NCBI GenBank assembly: GCA_003151275.1
Contig: PLXC01000035.1
Location: 124,001-188,000, forward strand
Direction of reading: 5' to 3'
DNA: 64,000 nt
Source of the DNA: Candidatus Melainabacteria bacterium
GTDB lineage: Bacteria; Cyanobacteriota; Vampirovibrionia; Obscuribacterales; Obscuribacteraceae
Part shown: piece after piece, positions 17,690 to 26,140 of the stretch
Numbering within the stretch: the first letter of the stretch is position 1
Layout: each line of letters opens with the position of its first letter
Position numbers and translations under genes: made by a program
Notes under the pieces: model-generated
Database searches by the model: none
Seen by the model: the letters and a program-made list of their open reading frames with translations, nothing else
What the model was told of the DNA's origin: nothing

Positions 17690-17716
17690 GCGGGTCTGGA
17701 GACCCGCGCCATTTCG
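17690..17716 (-). repeat. REP-like palindrome, copy B (inverted)
   Basis: Stem GCGGGTC (17690-17696), loop TGGA, GACCCGC (17701-17707), then GCCATTTCG. On the minus strand this is the conserved CGAAATGGC head followed by the hairpin, facing copy A. Confidence 0.6.
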
Positions 17717-17718
17717 TT

Positions 17719-17790
17719 CCGTAGACTTTACGAGATCACTGGCACCGTAGACTTTTCGAGGAAGTTTGGACTTCGTAGACTTTACAAGAC
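17719..17790. repeat. Threefold CCGTAGACTT short tandem repeat
   Basis: CCGTAGACTTTACGAGA (17719), CCGTAGACTTTTCGAGGA (17745) and TTCGTAGACTTTACAAGAC (17773) recur at 26-28-base spacing just past the hflX stop. The spacing is too short and the copies too uneven for CRISPR. Confidence 0.55.
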
Positions 17791-17792
17791 GG

Positions 17793-19520
17793 CTAGGCGC
17801 TGAACTTTTGGCGCTTCGGACAGACTTCTTGGAGAACATCCTGGATGATTGTCAGCAAGCTACCCAAGCCGACTCGTTTGGTCGCGGAAATAATCACCGG
17901 TGAAGGAACCTGGGCGACCAGGAAGGTTAAATCCTCTTTGCGGACTAAATCAGCTTTATTGAGTACGGTAATGAGCGGTTTATCCACGGCTCCAAGCTCG
18001 CTCAGAACGTCGTAAACGCTGGCAATGTGCTCCGACACATTCGGGTGACTAGCGTCGACAACGTGTATCAGCACGTCGGCTACCGCTACTTCTTCCAAAG
18101 TGGCGCGAAAAGCTGCAACCAATGAAGTGGGCAATTTTTTGATGAAACCTACGGTGTCTGTGAGTAACACAGGACTGTGATCAGGCAGCGTTGTGCGCCT
18201 AGTCGTCGGATCCAAAGTTGCGAACAATTTGTCTTCAACAACAGCGTTTGATTTAGTTAGTGCATTCAAAAGCGTTGACTTGCCAGAGTTCGTATAACCG
18301 GTCAGGGCAACCACAGGCAGGTTGTCATCATTGCGCCGGCGCCTTTGCGTTTCGCGGTGAGAGCGGATGCGTTCCGTTTCTTTTTCGAGCGAATTTATCC
18401 GTTCGCGAATTCGACGTCGATCAATTTCGAGTTTAGTTTCACCGGGACCTCTGGTGGCTATACCGCCTCCCAGTCTGCTCAGGGCGAGCCCCTTGCCAAT
18501 CAATCTGGGCAGTAAATATTTGAGCTGAGCAAGTTCGACTTGCAGCTTACCTTCTCGAGTCTGCGCTCGCTGCGCAAAAATATCGAGAATCAGTTCGGTG
18601 CGATCAATAACTTTACAGCCGACTACTTCTTCTAAGGTGCGCTGTTGATTCGCGGTCAGTTCCTGGTCAACGATAACCAAATTCGCGCCCATCTCTTGCA
18701 CCATCAGGGCTAGTTCTTGCACTTTTCCTGAACCGAGAAAAAATCTTGGATCTGGCTGGGGACGAGTTTGGGTCAAGCGTTCGCATATAGTGGCGCCGGC
18801 GGTGCGACCCAGTTGTGCAAGTTCGTCAAGGTCATCTTCAACTTGCCAGGAATTTTCACCATCTGTAACCAGCCCCACCAAAACAGCACGCTCCTCACCT
18901 TCCGCCACAGGCAGTCCCGGTGCGACCTTACGGAATTCATCCTCAAGCGCAGTAATCAAAGCTTCAAAATCTTCTTCTTGTGCTCTTCTTGCAGTCTCAG
19001 GTTGAAGCAGTTTCCAAATTTTTCCTTCACTATCGCGACCAGGCAAAAGATGAGCTATATGAATAACGTCTGCCATCTTCGCTTGTTCACCGCGTGAGCG
19101 GCTGAACGTGCCTTCTGGATTGACTTCAATTTGAGCAAGCAGGTCTAGTCGATTTCGAGCCAGGCATTGCAAACTCTCTTTGTTGGGTCCATTTTTCGAG
19201 TCGCCAGAATTCCCCTTAGACAAGTGCGTGTGGATGATCCGGTGACCGCACAATCGCCCTGGACCGACGCGCACACCGCGCAGTTCAGGCATATTAACAT
19301 CCGAAGGTTGACCAACAGTGACGTTGACGACATGCCCTCTGCGATTGACTACAAGAGAGACAGGTTGCCCGATAGAATTTGAGAGTTCCGCGACGGAGTC
19401 GGCTAATTCAATAGTGAGAATCTTATCCGCAGGAATACGCTGCGTCAGCAGTCGATTCAGTTGCCGTATTTCCGATTTTTTGAGTCCTTTAGATTTGGCG
19501 AGATCAACTTTGCCGTGCAA
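17793..19520 (-). CDS. hflX: GTPase HflX, long cyanobacterial-type form
   Basis: 575 residues, longer than the usual 400-430 because of an N-terminal extension of about 180 residues (HGRHxx-free, with VSLVVNRRGHVVNV). The HflX domain follows (DPRFFLGSGKVQEL, LVIVDQELTANQQRTLEE) and then the GTPase: GYTNSGKST (G1), DTVGF (G3), NKAD (G4) and SATK (G5). HflX splits stalled or stressed 70S ribosomes. The long form resembles cyanobacterial HflX, supporting the lineage. TTG start at 19520 has GGAGG seven bases upstream, an excellent SD. RGPGETKLEIDRRRI is intact. Confidence 0.96.
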   Translation of the reverse strand: MHGKVDLAKSKGLKKSEIRQLNRLLTQRIPADKILTIELADSVAELSNSIGQPVSLVVNRRGHVVNVTVGQPSDVNMPELRGVRVGPGRLCGHRIIHTHLSKGNSGDSKNGPNKESLQCLARNRLDLLAQIEVNPEGTFSRSRGEQAKMADVIHIAHLLPGRDSEGKIWKLLQPETARRAQEEDFEALITALEDEFRKVAPGLPVAEGEERAVLVGLVTDGENSWQVEDDLDELAQLGRTAGATICERLTQTRPQPDPRFFLGSGKVQELALMVQEMGANLVIVDQELTANQQRTLEEVVGCKVIDRTELILDIFAQRAQTREGKLQVELAQLKYLLPRLIGKGLALSRLGGGIATRGPGETKLEIDRRRIRERINSLEKETERIRSHRETQRRRRNDDNLPVVALTGYTNSGKSTLLNALTKSNAVVEDKLFATLDPTTRRTTLPDHSPVLLTDTVGFIKKLPTSLVAAFRATLEEVAVADVLIHVVDASHPNVSEHIASVYDVLSELGAVDKPLITVLNKADLVRKEDLTFLVAQVPSPVIISATKRVGLGSLLTIIQDVLQEVCPKRQKFSA

Positions 19521-19734
19521 TCAATGTCCTCCACGAGGGGCCCGACTGGTTTTCAGAAGTCAAAACGGACAAACGCAATTTTACTAAGTCTCACATCGGA
19601 TCATACCCCTAAAGACCGATAAATCCACCGATAATTAATCTCGCTAATCAGGCGACAGCCCGTATATCCACAGTTAACCCGGACCATATGTTGGCGGCAG
19701 CAAAAACATAATAAGGATATCCATTAGAGACGGA

Positions 19735-21183
19735 TTAGCAGCCTGATGTTAGCAATTTATGCCGCAACAATGGTCGCCCGCCAGACTCGCCACAGCTTTT
19801 GGGAGTTGGAATAACTTTGCCCGGATTGCAAATATTTTCTGGATCGAACGATTGTTTAACCCATCTCATCGATTCCAAGTCGTCCTCGCTGAAGACATTC
19901 GGCATCTCCAATATTTTCTCGATCCCAATGCCGTGCTCGCCCGAAAGTGTGCCGCCCAAACGCACGCACAGTTCCAGTATTTCTTTGCCTGCCTGAACGA
20001 CGCGTTTCACCTCATCCTCATTGTCCTTGTGATAAAGCATGCATGGATGTAAGTTGCCATCGCCGGCATGATAAACATTGGCAATTGTGAGATTGTATTT
20101 TTGTCCGATTGTGGCAATTTCGCTTATCGCTGCCGCGAGTTTCGAGCGCGGGATGACGCCATCGAGCACATACCCGTGAGGCGCAATTCGTCCTAAGGCA
20201 CCGAATGCACTTTTTCTCGCCTTCCAGATTTTTGCGCGTTCGTACGCATCGTTCGCCCATTGCACCGACAACGCGTTATTGGTACTAATAAACTTTTCCA
20301 CTTTTTTCCGTTGAATTGTAATACCTGTGCGCGGACCATCCAGCTCCACAATAAGCAGCGCGCCAGCGTCTCGATCCAGTCCCATGCGCAGAGAATCTTC
20401 CACTGCATTTAGAGTCAACTGATCGATTAATTCCATCGCCGCTGGCACCACTCCTGCGGCAATCACATCCGAAACCGCTTGGCCGGCTGATTCCACAGTG
20501 TTGAAATAGGCGAGCATTGTTTCAACCGCTTGGGGTCGCGGAATCAATTTCAATATCGCTTCAGTGGCGATACCAAGAGTTCCTTCTGAGCCGACAAAAA
20601 CACCAAGCAGATCTAGACCCTCTTTTGTGCGAGTGCGACCGCCTATGGTGACGATATCTCCGGTCGCCAAAACAACTTTTAGACCCATGACGTGATTAGT
20701 GGTCATACCATATTTGAGGGTGTGCGGACCACCTGAATTCTCGGCGATGTTGCCACCAATGGTGGAGGCACTCTGACTGGAAGGATCTGGTGCAAAATAC
20801 AACGAATATTTTTGAGCAGCCTCGGACACCGAGACGTTTGTGACGCCGGTCTGCACCACGGCTACGCGATCGATGGGATCGACAGACAAGATCTTGTTCA
20901 TGCGAGTTAAGACTAAACTGATACCGCCCAACACTGTTGTTGCGCCACCAGAAAGTCCAGTACCTGCTCCACGAGGTGAAACTGGAATTTTGTGCTGATA
21001 GGCCAGGGTAAGAATAGCAGCCACTTCCGCTGTCGAACTGGGCAACACGACTAAGTCCGGAACCGCGATGTCCAAAGTCTCAGCATCACATTCATATACG
21101 GACAAGTCTACGCGCGAAGAAAGAACGTATTTGTCACCTACGATTGTGCGAAGCTGTGTTTCAATAGTTTTGTCGATTGGCAT
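19735..21183 (-). CDS. glcD: FAD-linked glycolate/D-lactate oxidase (GlcD)
   Basis: 482 residues. The FAD-binding PCMH domain contains PRGAGTGLSGGATT (about 71-84) and PDPSSQSASTIGGNIAENSGG (about 132-152, shown in part); the C-terminal FAD-oxidase domain has HAGDGNLHPCM (about 372-382) and GEHGIG (about 421-426). It oxidises a short 2-hydroxyacid such as glycolate or D-lactate. The usual partners GlcE and GlcF are not adjacent, so its electron acceptor is unknown. The ATG at 21183 matches the normal family start. About 214 bases separate it from hflX downstream. Confidence 0.93.
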   Translation of the reverse strand: MPIDKTIETQLRTIVGDKYVLSSRVDLSVYECDAETLDIAVPDLVVLPSSTAEVAAILTLAYQHKIPVSPRGAGTGLSGGATTVLGGISLVLTRMNKILSVDPIDRVAVVQTGVTNVSVSEAAQKYSLYFAPDPSSQSASTIGGNIAENSGGPHTLKYGMTTNHVMGLKVVLATGDIVTIGGRTRTKEGLDLLGVFVGSEGTLGIATEAILKLIPRPQAVETMLAYFNTVESAGQAVSDVIAAGVVPAAMELIDQLTLNAVEDSLRMGLDRDAGALLIVELDGPRTGITIQRKKVEKFISTNNALSVQWANDAYERAKIWKARKSAFGALGRIAPHGYVLDGVIPRSKLAAAISEIATIGQKYNLTIANVYHAGDGNLHPCMLYHKDNEDEVKRVVQAGKEILELCVRLGGTLSGEHGIGIEKILEMPNVFSEDDLESMRWVKQSFDPENICNPGKVIPTPKSCGESGGRPLLRHKLLTSGC

Positions 21184-21207
21184 GCTTGGAGCTATTGTAT
21201 AGCAACA

Positions 21208-21260
21208 GGATGCGTGCGCTCCATCTTCCGAGAAGAAACCGGAGGCAGGATGCGTGCGCT
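21208..21260. repeat. Two partial copies of the GCGCTCC repeat
   Basis: GGATGCGTGCGCTCCATCTT (21208-21227) and GGATGCGTGCGCT (21248-21260) resemble the REP-like copy at 63009. They lie between glcD and the upstream stop of the next gene. Confidence 0.45.
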
Positions 21261-22107
21261 ATCGGCGCTGCATCTGCTGTTGGCGAATAGTCTCCTGGTC
21301 GCCCATCTGATACTTATAGCCTTGCTGAGGTCCATAATTCTGGGTGAAGGTTGCCGACTTATCAACGCTCATGCGTCGCGAGCCCTGCGGAAATTGAAGC
21401 ACCGCCATATTACCGTTCAACGAATTTATAGCCGTCAAGATAATCGCATTATAAATAGGATTGCCATTTTTCTGAGTCAAATGCGAGTTGGCGATGCGCC
21501 CGTCACGGGTGACGACATAAGCTGCGGCAGCAGCCATCGGCGGACTTCTGTAGAATGCGGCGTTGGCAAGGCTCGAGTAGCGCTCATAAACTGCTGCAGC
21601 CACGCGGCGATGCCATTCGTTCCAAGCGATCTGCAACTCTGGTGAACTGTCCGGGTCATTTGGATTGAATTGTGGAGGCGGCGGTCCGCCAGTTTGTGCA
21701 CCCAAATTATGCGGTTGCTGAGGCGCTTGTTCTTGTCCGGGCATGCCTTGCCCAAATTGACCCGCGAAGTCAGGTTGACCCTGTCCCTGAGCATTACCAC
21801 GCAGCGGTTGTTGCAGGGGCGGAGGACCTTGAGGCGGCGCCAGGGTTGAAACCTGGAAACCGCCTGCGGGATCGAAGAATTGATCGCCTCCATTCTGAGG
21901 AGGAGGGTTGCCACCAAAAGGATCGCCGCCCATCTTATTGATATCTCTACGGTCCAGGGTCATGCCGCTGCCGCCAGGATTCAGTTGATCCGCTTTGTTA
22001 ATGACGCCCTTGAGCAACTCTGCTTCTGCCTTAGATGCCATTGCCAGGCAAACAAGAAACGAACAAACGTATGGGATCGCTTTGAACGAAAGGTTGGGGG
22101 TTAACAT
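21259..22107 (-). CDS. Secreted TonB_C-like protein with Pro/Gln/Gly-rich linker
   Basis: 282 residues: signal peptide (about 7-29, FKAIPYVCSFLVCLAMASKA), a low-complexity Pro/Gly/Gln region (about 45-150), then a domain of about 95 residues (WNEWHRRVAAAVYERYSSLA, YVVTRDGRIANSHL) that fits the TonB C-terminal pattern, including the strand-helix-strand ending near LQFPQGSRRMSV. There is no Pro-Lys spanning segment and no ExbB/ExbD nearby, so energy transduction is not implied. A comparable domain occurs in the protein at 31860. Role unknown. Confidence 0.7.
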   Translation of the reverse strand: MLTPNLSFKAIPYVCSFLVCLAMASKAEAELLKGVINKADQLNPGGSGMTLDRRDINKMGGDPFGGNPPPQNGGDQFFDPAGGFQVSTLAPPQGPPPLQQPLRGNAQGQGQPDFAGQFGQGMPGQEQAPQQPHNLGAQTGGPPPPQFNPNDPDSSPELQIAWNEWHRRVAAAVYERYSSLANAAFYRSPPMAAAAAYVVTRDGRIANSHLTQKNGNPIYNAIILTAINSLNGNMAVLQFPQGSRRMSVDKSATFTQNYGPQQGYKYQMGDQETIRQQQMQRR

Positions 22108-22296
22108 CAGCGCTACACTACATGGGTGGTAGGGGTTGTTGTCATGAGCTTCTTTAATACTCTACTCCAAAAGTTAAAAAAGTAAATTCATAATTACCGC
22201 AAAAGCGGTCTGGCGGCGATTAATTCAGTTATCCGAGGATAGTCTATGCAGGCAAGCTGCTCGACTTATTTAGCTTAGCTTACTAAAGGGAAACCA

Positions 22297-23100
22297 ATGG
22301 CTCAAACCACACTACCATCAAGTGGAACGATAATCGATAGCCATGCGCATGTCGTAAAAGAATATTTTGAAGATGATCAAAAGGAAGTAATTCAACGCGC
22401 TTTTGACTCTGGCATTGTTCAACTAATCAATCCCGGAGTGGTGTTGCAATCGATACCGGAATTGCTTGAACTGGCCGACCGTTATGAGCAAATCTACACT
22501 GCCGTGGGTCTGCACCCTCACGATGCTAAGGACTGGACAGCAGCTAGTTTTGAAGTAATTCGGAAAGCTTGTGAACACCCTAAAGTGGTGGCAATTGGGG
22601 AGTGCGGACTGGATTTCTTTTATAACAACAGCGATCACAATTCACAAGTTGAAGCGTTGAAGGCACAAATCCAAATTGCCTTGGAAACAAACAAACCAAT
22701 CATCATCCATTGTCGGGATGCGTGGGATGAGACGATCGCTCTTTTGGAAGATGAAGGTAAGGGCAAAATACGCGGCGTTTTCCACTGTTTTACAGGTGGA
22801 CCCGAACTCTTGCCGCGCATAGAAAAATTAGATTTTTATGTTTCTTTTTCGGGCATCGTCACTTTTCCAAAATCCAAGCCGATCCAGGAAGCCGCAGTGC
22901 TGGTGCAGGAAGATCGTATTCTCGTCGAGACCGACTGCCCTTTCCTTGCACCACAGAAGGTGCGCGGAAAGAAAAACGAACCGGCTTACGTTTGGTATAC
23001 AGCAGAAAAATTATCCGAATTGCGAGGCAAATCACTCGGTGAGATCGCAGCGAAATGCCGTGACAATGCCAGAGAGCTGTTCAACTTGCCAGTTTTGTAA
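22297..23100 (+). CDS. tatD: TatD family metal-dependent deoxyribonuclease
   Basis: 267 residues, the normal length. Metal ligands are visible: DSHAH (about 14-18), GECGLDFFY (about 101-109), IIHCRDA (about 137-143), FHCFTGG (about 164-170) and ETDCPFL (about 214-220). TatD-type enzymes are Mg-dependent 3'-5' exonucleases acting in DNA repair and degradation. The ATG has AAAGGGA upstream. It converges on the first kinase gene with 14 bases between stops. Confidence 0.95.
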   Translation: MAQTTLPSSGTIIDSHAHVVKEYFEDDQKEVIQRAFDSGIVQLINPGVVLQSIPELLELADRYEQIYTAVGLHPHDAKDWTAASFEVIRKACEHPKVVAIGECGLDFFYNNSDHNSQVEALKAQIQIALETNKPIIIHCRDAWDETIALLEDEGKGKIRGVFHCFTGGPELLPRIEKLDFYVSFSGIVTFPKSKPIQEAAVLVQEDRILVETDCPFLAPQKVRGKKNEPAYVWYTAEKLSELRGKSLGEIAAKCRDNARELFNLPVL

Positions 23101-23114
23101 TTTGGTTGAACACG

Positions 23115-24587
23115 TTAATGCCGCTTGAATTTACGCAGCAAATCAGCGGCTTCCGCATGGTGTTTCGATTGAGGCTGTACTTTTTGCAAAAGCTCGATGG
23201 CCTGCCCATATTGACGTTTGGCGCCAAACTTCACAGCGGCTTGAACATATGCCGAATTAAGCGACTCGGTACTGTCACTAGCAAGGTCACCTTGCTGTTT
23301 TAAGCGCTCGAGAATGCGCACGGCGTCTTCTGGTCGCCCTTGTGTAGTCAGCACTTGGGCCACCGTCACAGCATCTTTATAGCGGCTCATTTTCATGTAG
23401 ACACTGCCCGCAATCAAAACCACGACAACACTGGCCACTTTCATCCACAATTTACCCTTCGACAGGGTACGCAGTTTTTTCCGACGTTCAGTTTTAGTTT
23501 CCCGCTCGACTCCTTCGATGTCAGGTTCGGGAAACTCCATGGAATCGGAGGCATCCCCCGGCAATCTCAAAAGTGACGGCTCGTTCCAAGAAACAAATGG
23601 AATCCAATCGACTGTTTGTGCACGTTTCTGCACGCGCTCCCCATGGCAAGCAGCATTGAACTCTTCCCATAACTCCTCGGCACTTTGTTGGCGATCCTTC
23701 GGCTCCTTGCTCAAGGCTTTGCGAATCACAGCCTCCAGTTCCGGGGTAAAAACTGGGTCGACTCGCACAGAGGAAAGTTTTGGTGCCGGCTCGTTCACGT
23801 GCAAAAACATCAGGGCCATCAAATCGTCCGCTACAAAGGGTCGCTTACCAGTCAGCGTCTCGAAAATGACGATCCCCAGCGAATAAATATCGCAGCGGTA
23901 ATCTATCTCGGCACCGCGACAACCTTCTGGACTCATATAGGCGGGGCTGCCACAAACCTTGCCTTCCAAAGTCAAATCGGCAGAAGTGGCACCAGTGTCA
24001 CCGAGCATTTTGGCAATGCCAAAATCGACAACCTTCACGAATCGACCGCCCTGGTCTTTTCCTTGCAATACAATATTTTCCGGCTTCAAGTCTCGGTGCA
24101 CAATTTGATGTCGATGAGCTTCACCTACGGCGTCGCAAACTTGCTTAATTACCGCTCTAGCCTTGAGCGGGGCCATGTGACCGTGCTCTCTCAAAAATTG
24201 AGCCAGAGTCAAACCCTTTAAAAACTCGGTGACAATGTAGGGCTGCCCGTCGTCCATAAAACCAAAGTCAAACAAGGTGACAATGTTTGGGTGCTTGAGG
24301 CTGCTTGCCGTTTTGGCTTCTCTGCGAAATCGTTTAACGGAATCTTCTGAAGTCTGGTGAAAGTTGCGCAGCACCTTGAGCGCCATCTCGCGACCTGAAT
24401 TCTCTTGCACGGCTTTATAAACGATGCCCATCGAACCGCTGCCGACGGCGCAAATTACTTTGTAACGGCCGCCAATGATTGTGCCAATAAGAGGATCGTC
24501 GCCGGTGGCAATAAGCCTCGCACCATCTTCAGGACACGCCTGAAGCTTGTCCAGATAGTGTGAATTACATCGCAGACAGACTTTCAT
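23115..24587 (-). CDS. Zinc-ribbon serine/threonine protein kinase with C-terminal TPR-like domain
   Basis: 490 residues. A short zinc-ribbon-like head (CLRCNSHYLDKLQACPEDG, Cys 4, 7, 18) precedes a complete Hanks-type kinase: GSGSMGIVYKA loop, ALKVL lysine, HRDLKPEN catalytic loop, DFGIAK and AYMSPE. One membrane helix (about 378-398, VASVVVVLIAGSVYM) is followed by about 90 TPR-like residues (GRPEDAVRILERLKQQGDLA). The kinase is cytoplasmic and the TPR-like part probably extracytoplasmic. Last of three paralogous kinase genes on this strand. Promoter or read-through control cannot be told apart from sequence. Confidence 0.95.
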   Translation of the reverse strand: MKVCLRCNSHYLDKLQACPEDGARLIATGDDPLIGTIIGGRYKVICAVGSGSMGIVYKAVQENSGREMALKVLRNFHQTSEDSVKRFRREAKTASSLKHPNIVTLFDFGFMDDGQPYIVTEFLKGLTLAQFLREHGHMAPLKARAVIKQVCDAVGEAHRHQIVHRDLKPENIVLQGKDQGGRFVKVVDFGIAKMLGDTGATSADLTLEGKVCGSPAYMSPEGCRGAEIDYRCDIYSLGIVIFETLTGKRPFVADDLMALMFLHVNEPAPKLSSVRVDPVFTPELEAVIRKALSKEPKDRQQSAEELWEEFNAACHGERVQKRAQTVDWIPFVSWNEPSLLRLPGDASDSMEFPEPDIEGVERETKTERRKKLRTLSKGKLWMKVASVVVVLIAGSVYMKMSRYKDAVTVAQVLTTQGRPEDAVRILERLKQQGDLASDSTESLNSAYVQAAVKFGAKRQYGQAIELLQKVQPQSKHHAEAADLLRKFKRH

Positions 24588-24760
24588 TCGGACTTCAGGT
24601 TAACCTTGTTAGCTCGTCTATGCGCAGTTTGCTTGCAACAATGAACGCTCAGAAGTGGACCGGTCACTCCCTTGTTGTCCAGCTTACCACTTCTTTTCAT
24701 AAGGGCTCCGTCGCGCCAACAAACCGCTCGGCACTGGCACAATTCCACTTGTTGCCAATA

Positions 24761-26113
24761 CTACGGTTTATCTGGTCCAGGGATAGGCACAAACAGGAAA
24801 GCAGCTATAAGTATTATCAGCAACAGCATCACCAGCGCACCGATTATCACTTTGCGCCCAAGATCACTTGCAAACATAGAGGCGATAAAAGTTGTCTCGG
24901 TGGAATTGTGAACTTGAAGGTTTGGCTCGTCACCTGGCAAAGTTCTCTCTTCATCGCGCAGGGTTGCAGTCAGCCGTTGAGACTCAAGCTCTTCCTTGGT
25001 CAGGCGCATTGTTGAGCCAGGATCGTCTTCGGCGGGTTGCCCAAGAATTCGACCAACAACGTACCTGCGATCATCGGCTTCTCTGAATGCCTCAAGCGGC
25101 GTGAGTTTGTTGGCTTGCTCGGGCGACCTTTCGATAAATACCGACTCTTCCTTGAGATCCGCCACTTTGCTTTGAGCGTCACACGCTGCTTTAAATTCAT
25201 GCCAAAACTGTTCAACGGATTCTGGACGGTTGATCGCTTTCTTAGATAAACATTGCTGGACAAGAGTCTCCAGCTCTTCGCAGAAATGCAAGTCTTTGCG
25301 AACTGACATCATGCGCGGTGGCACATCATTCATCTGCTGATGCATGGTGATCACGGAATTCTTACTAAAGAAGGGACGCGATCCAGTCAGAGTTTCAAAC
25401 AATACGACGGCGAGAGAATAGATGTCACTGCGATTGTCCACTTCCATGGACTGGCACTGCTCCGGGCTCATGTAGGCAGGAGTGCCCCTGAGCATGCCCT
25501 CTTTGGTCACTTTGTCTTCAACAGCTAGAGGCGGGAGTTTGGCCAAACTGAAATCCAAAATTTTGACAACGAAGCCGCCATCACTGGGCACCAAAATAAT
25601 GTTTGTTGGTTTTATATCTCGATGTATAAAACCATGGCTGTGTGCTTCAGCCAACCCTTCACAGACCTGCTGGATAATAGGTTCTGCGTCTGAAACAGTT
25701 AAACTGCCTCGTTCGGCAACTAAGGAAGCTAGAGTTTTACCATCCAAATATTCGGCCGCGAAATATGGTTCTCCCATCGGTGTTTGTCCGAAGTCGTACA
25801 ACGTCACGATGTTTGGATGTTCAATAATGCTGAGCATCTGCGCTTCTCTTTTGAATCGTGCCAAAGCTTCAGCATCATTGCTCAAGTTTTCGCGCAGCAC
25901 TTTGATCGCAACTGCACTATTGTCTAAGATCCGATGTGCTTTGTAGACCCGTCCGACTGATCCCTTACCAATCATTTCTTCAATGAAGTAACGATCCCCG
26001 ATGATCGAGTTGATCAGATTGTCTTGACCGGCAGAAACTAGTCTCGCACCATCACGTTTGCAGACGGCAACGTCGTCGTCGTACTTTCCACTACAGAGCA
26101 AACAAAGTTTCAT
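24761..26113 (-). CDS. Zinc-ribbon serine/threonine protein kinase, DFS variant
   Basis: 450 residues: head CLLCSGKYDDDVAVCKRDG, then a kinase domain with GKGSVGRVYKA, AIKVL, HRDIKPTN and AYMSPEQC. The Mg-binding motif reads DFS instead of DFG (VKILDFSLAKL), an unusual change next to otherwise intact catalytic residues. A linker of about 100 residues leads to one membrane helix at the very C-terminus (about 422-445, ALVMLLLIILIAAFLF) with only a few residues beyond it. It therefore lacks the outer domain of its neighbours. Middle gene of the kinase cluster; 27 bases from the next kinase stop. Confidence 0.94.
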   Translation of the reverse strand: MKLCLLCSGKYDDDVAVCKRDGARLVSAGQDNLINSIIGDRYFIEEMIGKGSVGRVYKAHRILDNSAVAIKVLRENLSNDAEALARFKREAQMLSIIEHPNIVTLYDFGQTPMGEPYFAAEYLDGKTLASLVAERGSLTVSDAEPIIQQVCEGLAEAHSHGFIHRDIKPTNIILVPSDGGFVVKILDFSLAKLPPLAVEDKVTKEGMLRGTPAYMSPEQCQSMEVDNRSDIYSLAVVLFETLTGSRPFFSKNSVITMHQQMNDVPPRMMSVRKDLHFCEELETLVQQCLSKKAINRPESVEQFWHEFKAACDAQSKVADLKEESVFIERSPEQANKLTPLEAFREADDRRYVVGRILGQPAEDDPGSTMRLTKEELESQRLTATLRDEERTLPGDEPNLQVHNSTETTFIASMFASDLGRKVIIGALVMLLLIILIAAFLFVPIPGPDKP

Positions 26114-26140
26114 CAGGAAAGCACTACGGTCATTGTGAAA

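Larger units (their letters stand above)
17259..17792. other. Long intergenic region rich in repeats
   Basis: About 530 bases between two minus-strand genes. It holds an inverted pair of REP-like palindromes (17647-17716), three copies of a CCGTAGACTT repeat (17719-17790) and a GC-rich inverted repeat near 17354-17376. No credible gene; short open frames here have poor composition. Confidence 0.6.

Noticed and set aside
17719..17790. Possible CRISPR array
   Set aside because: Only three units, gaps of about ten bases and uneven copies; no cas genes. The same applies to 60042-60105.
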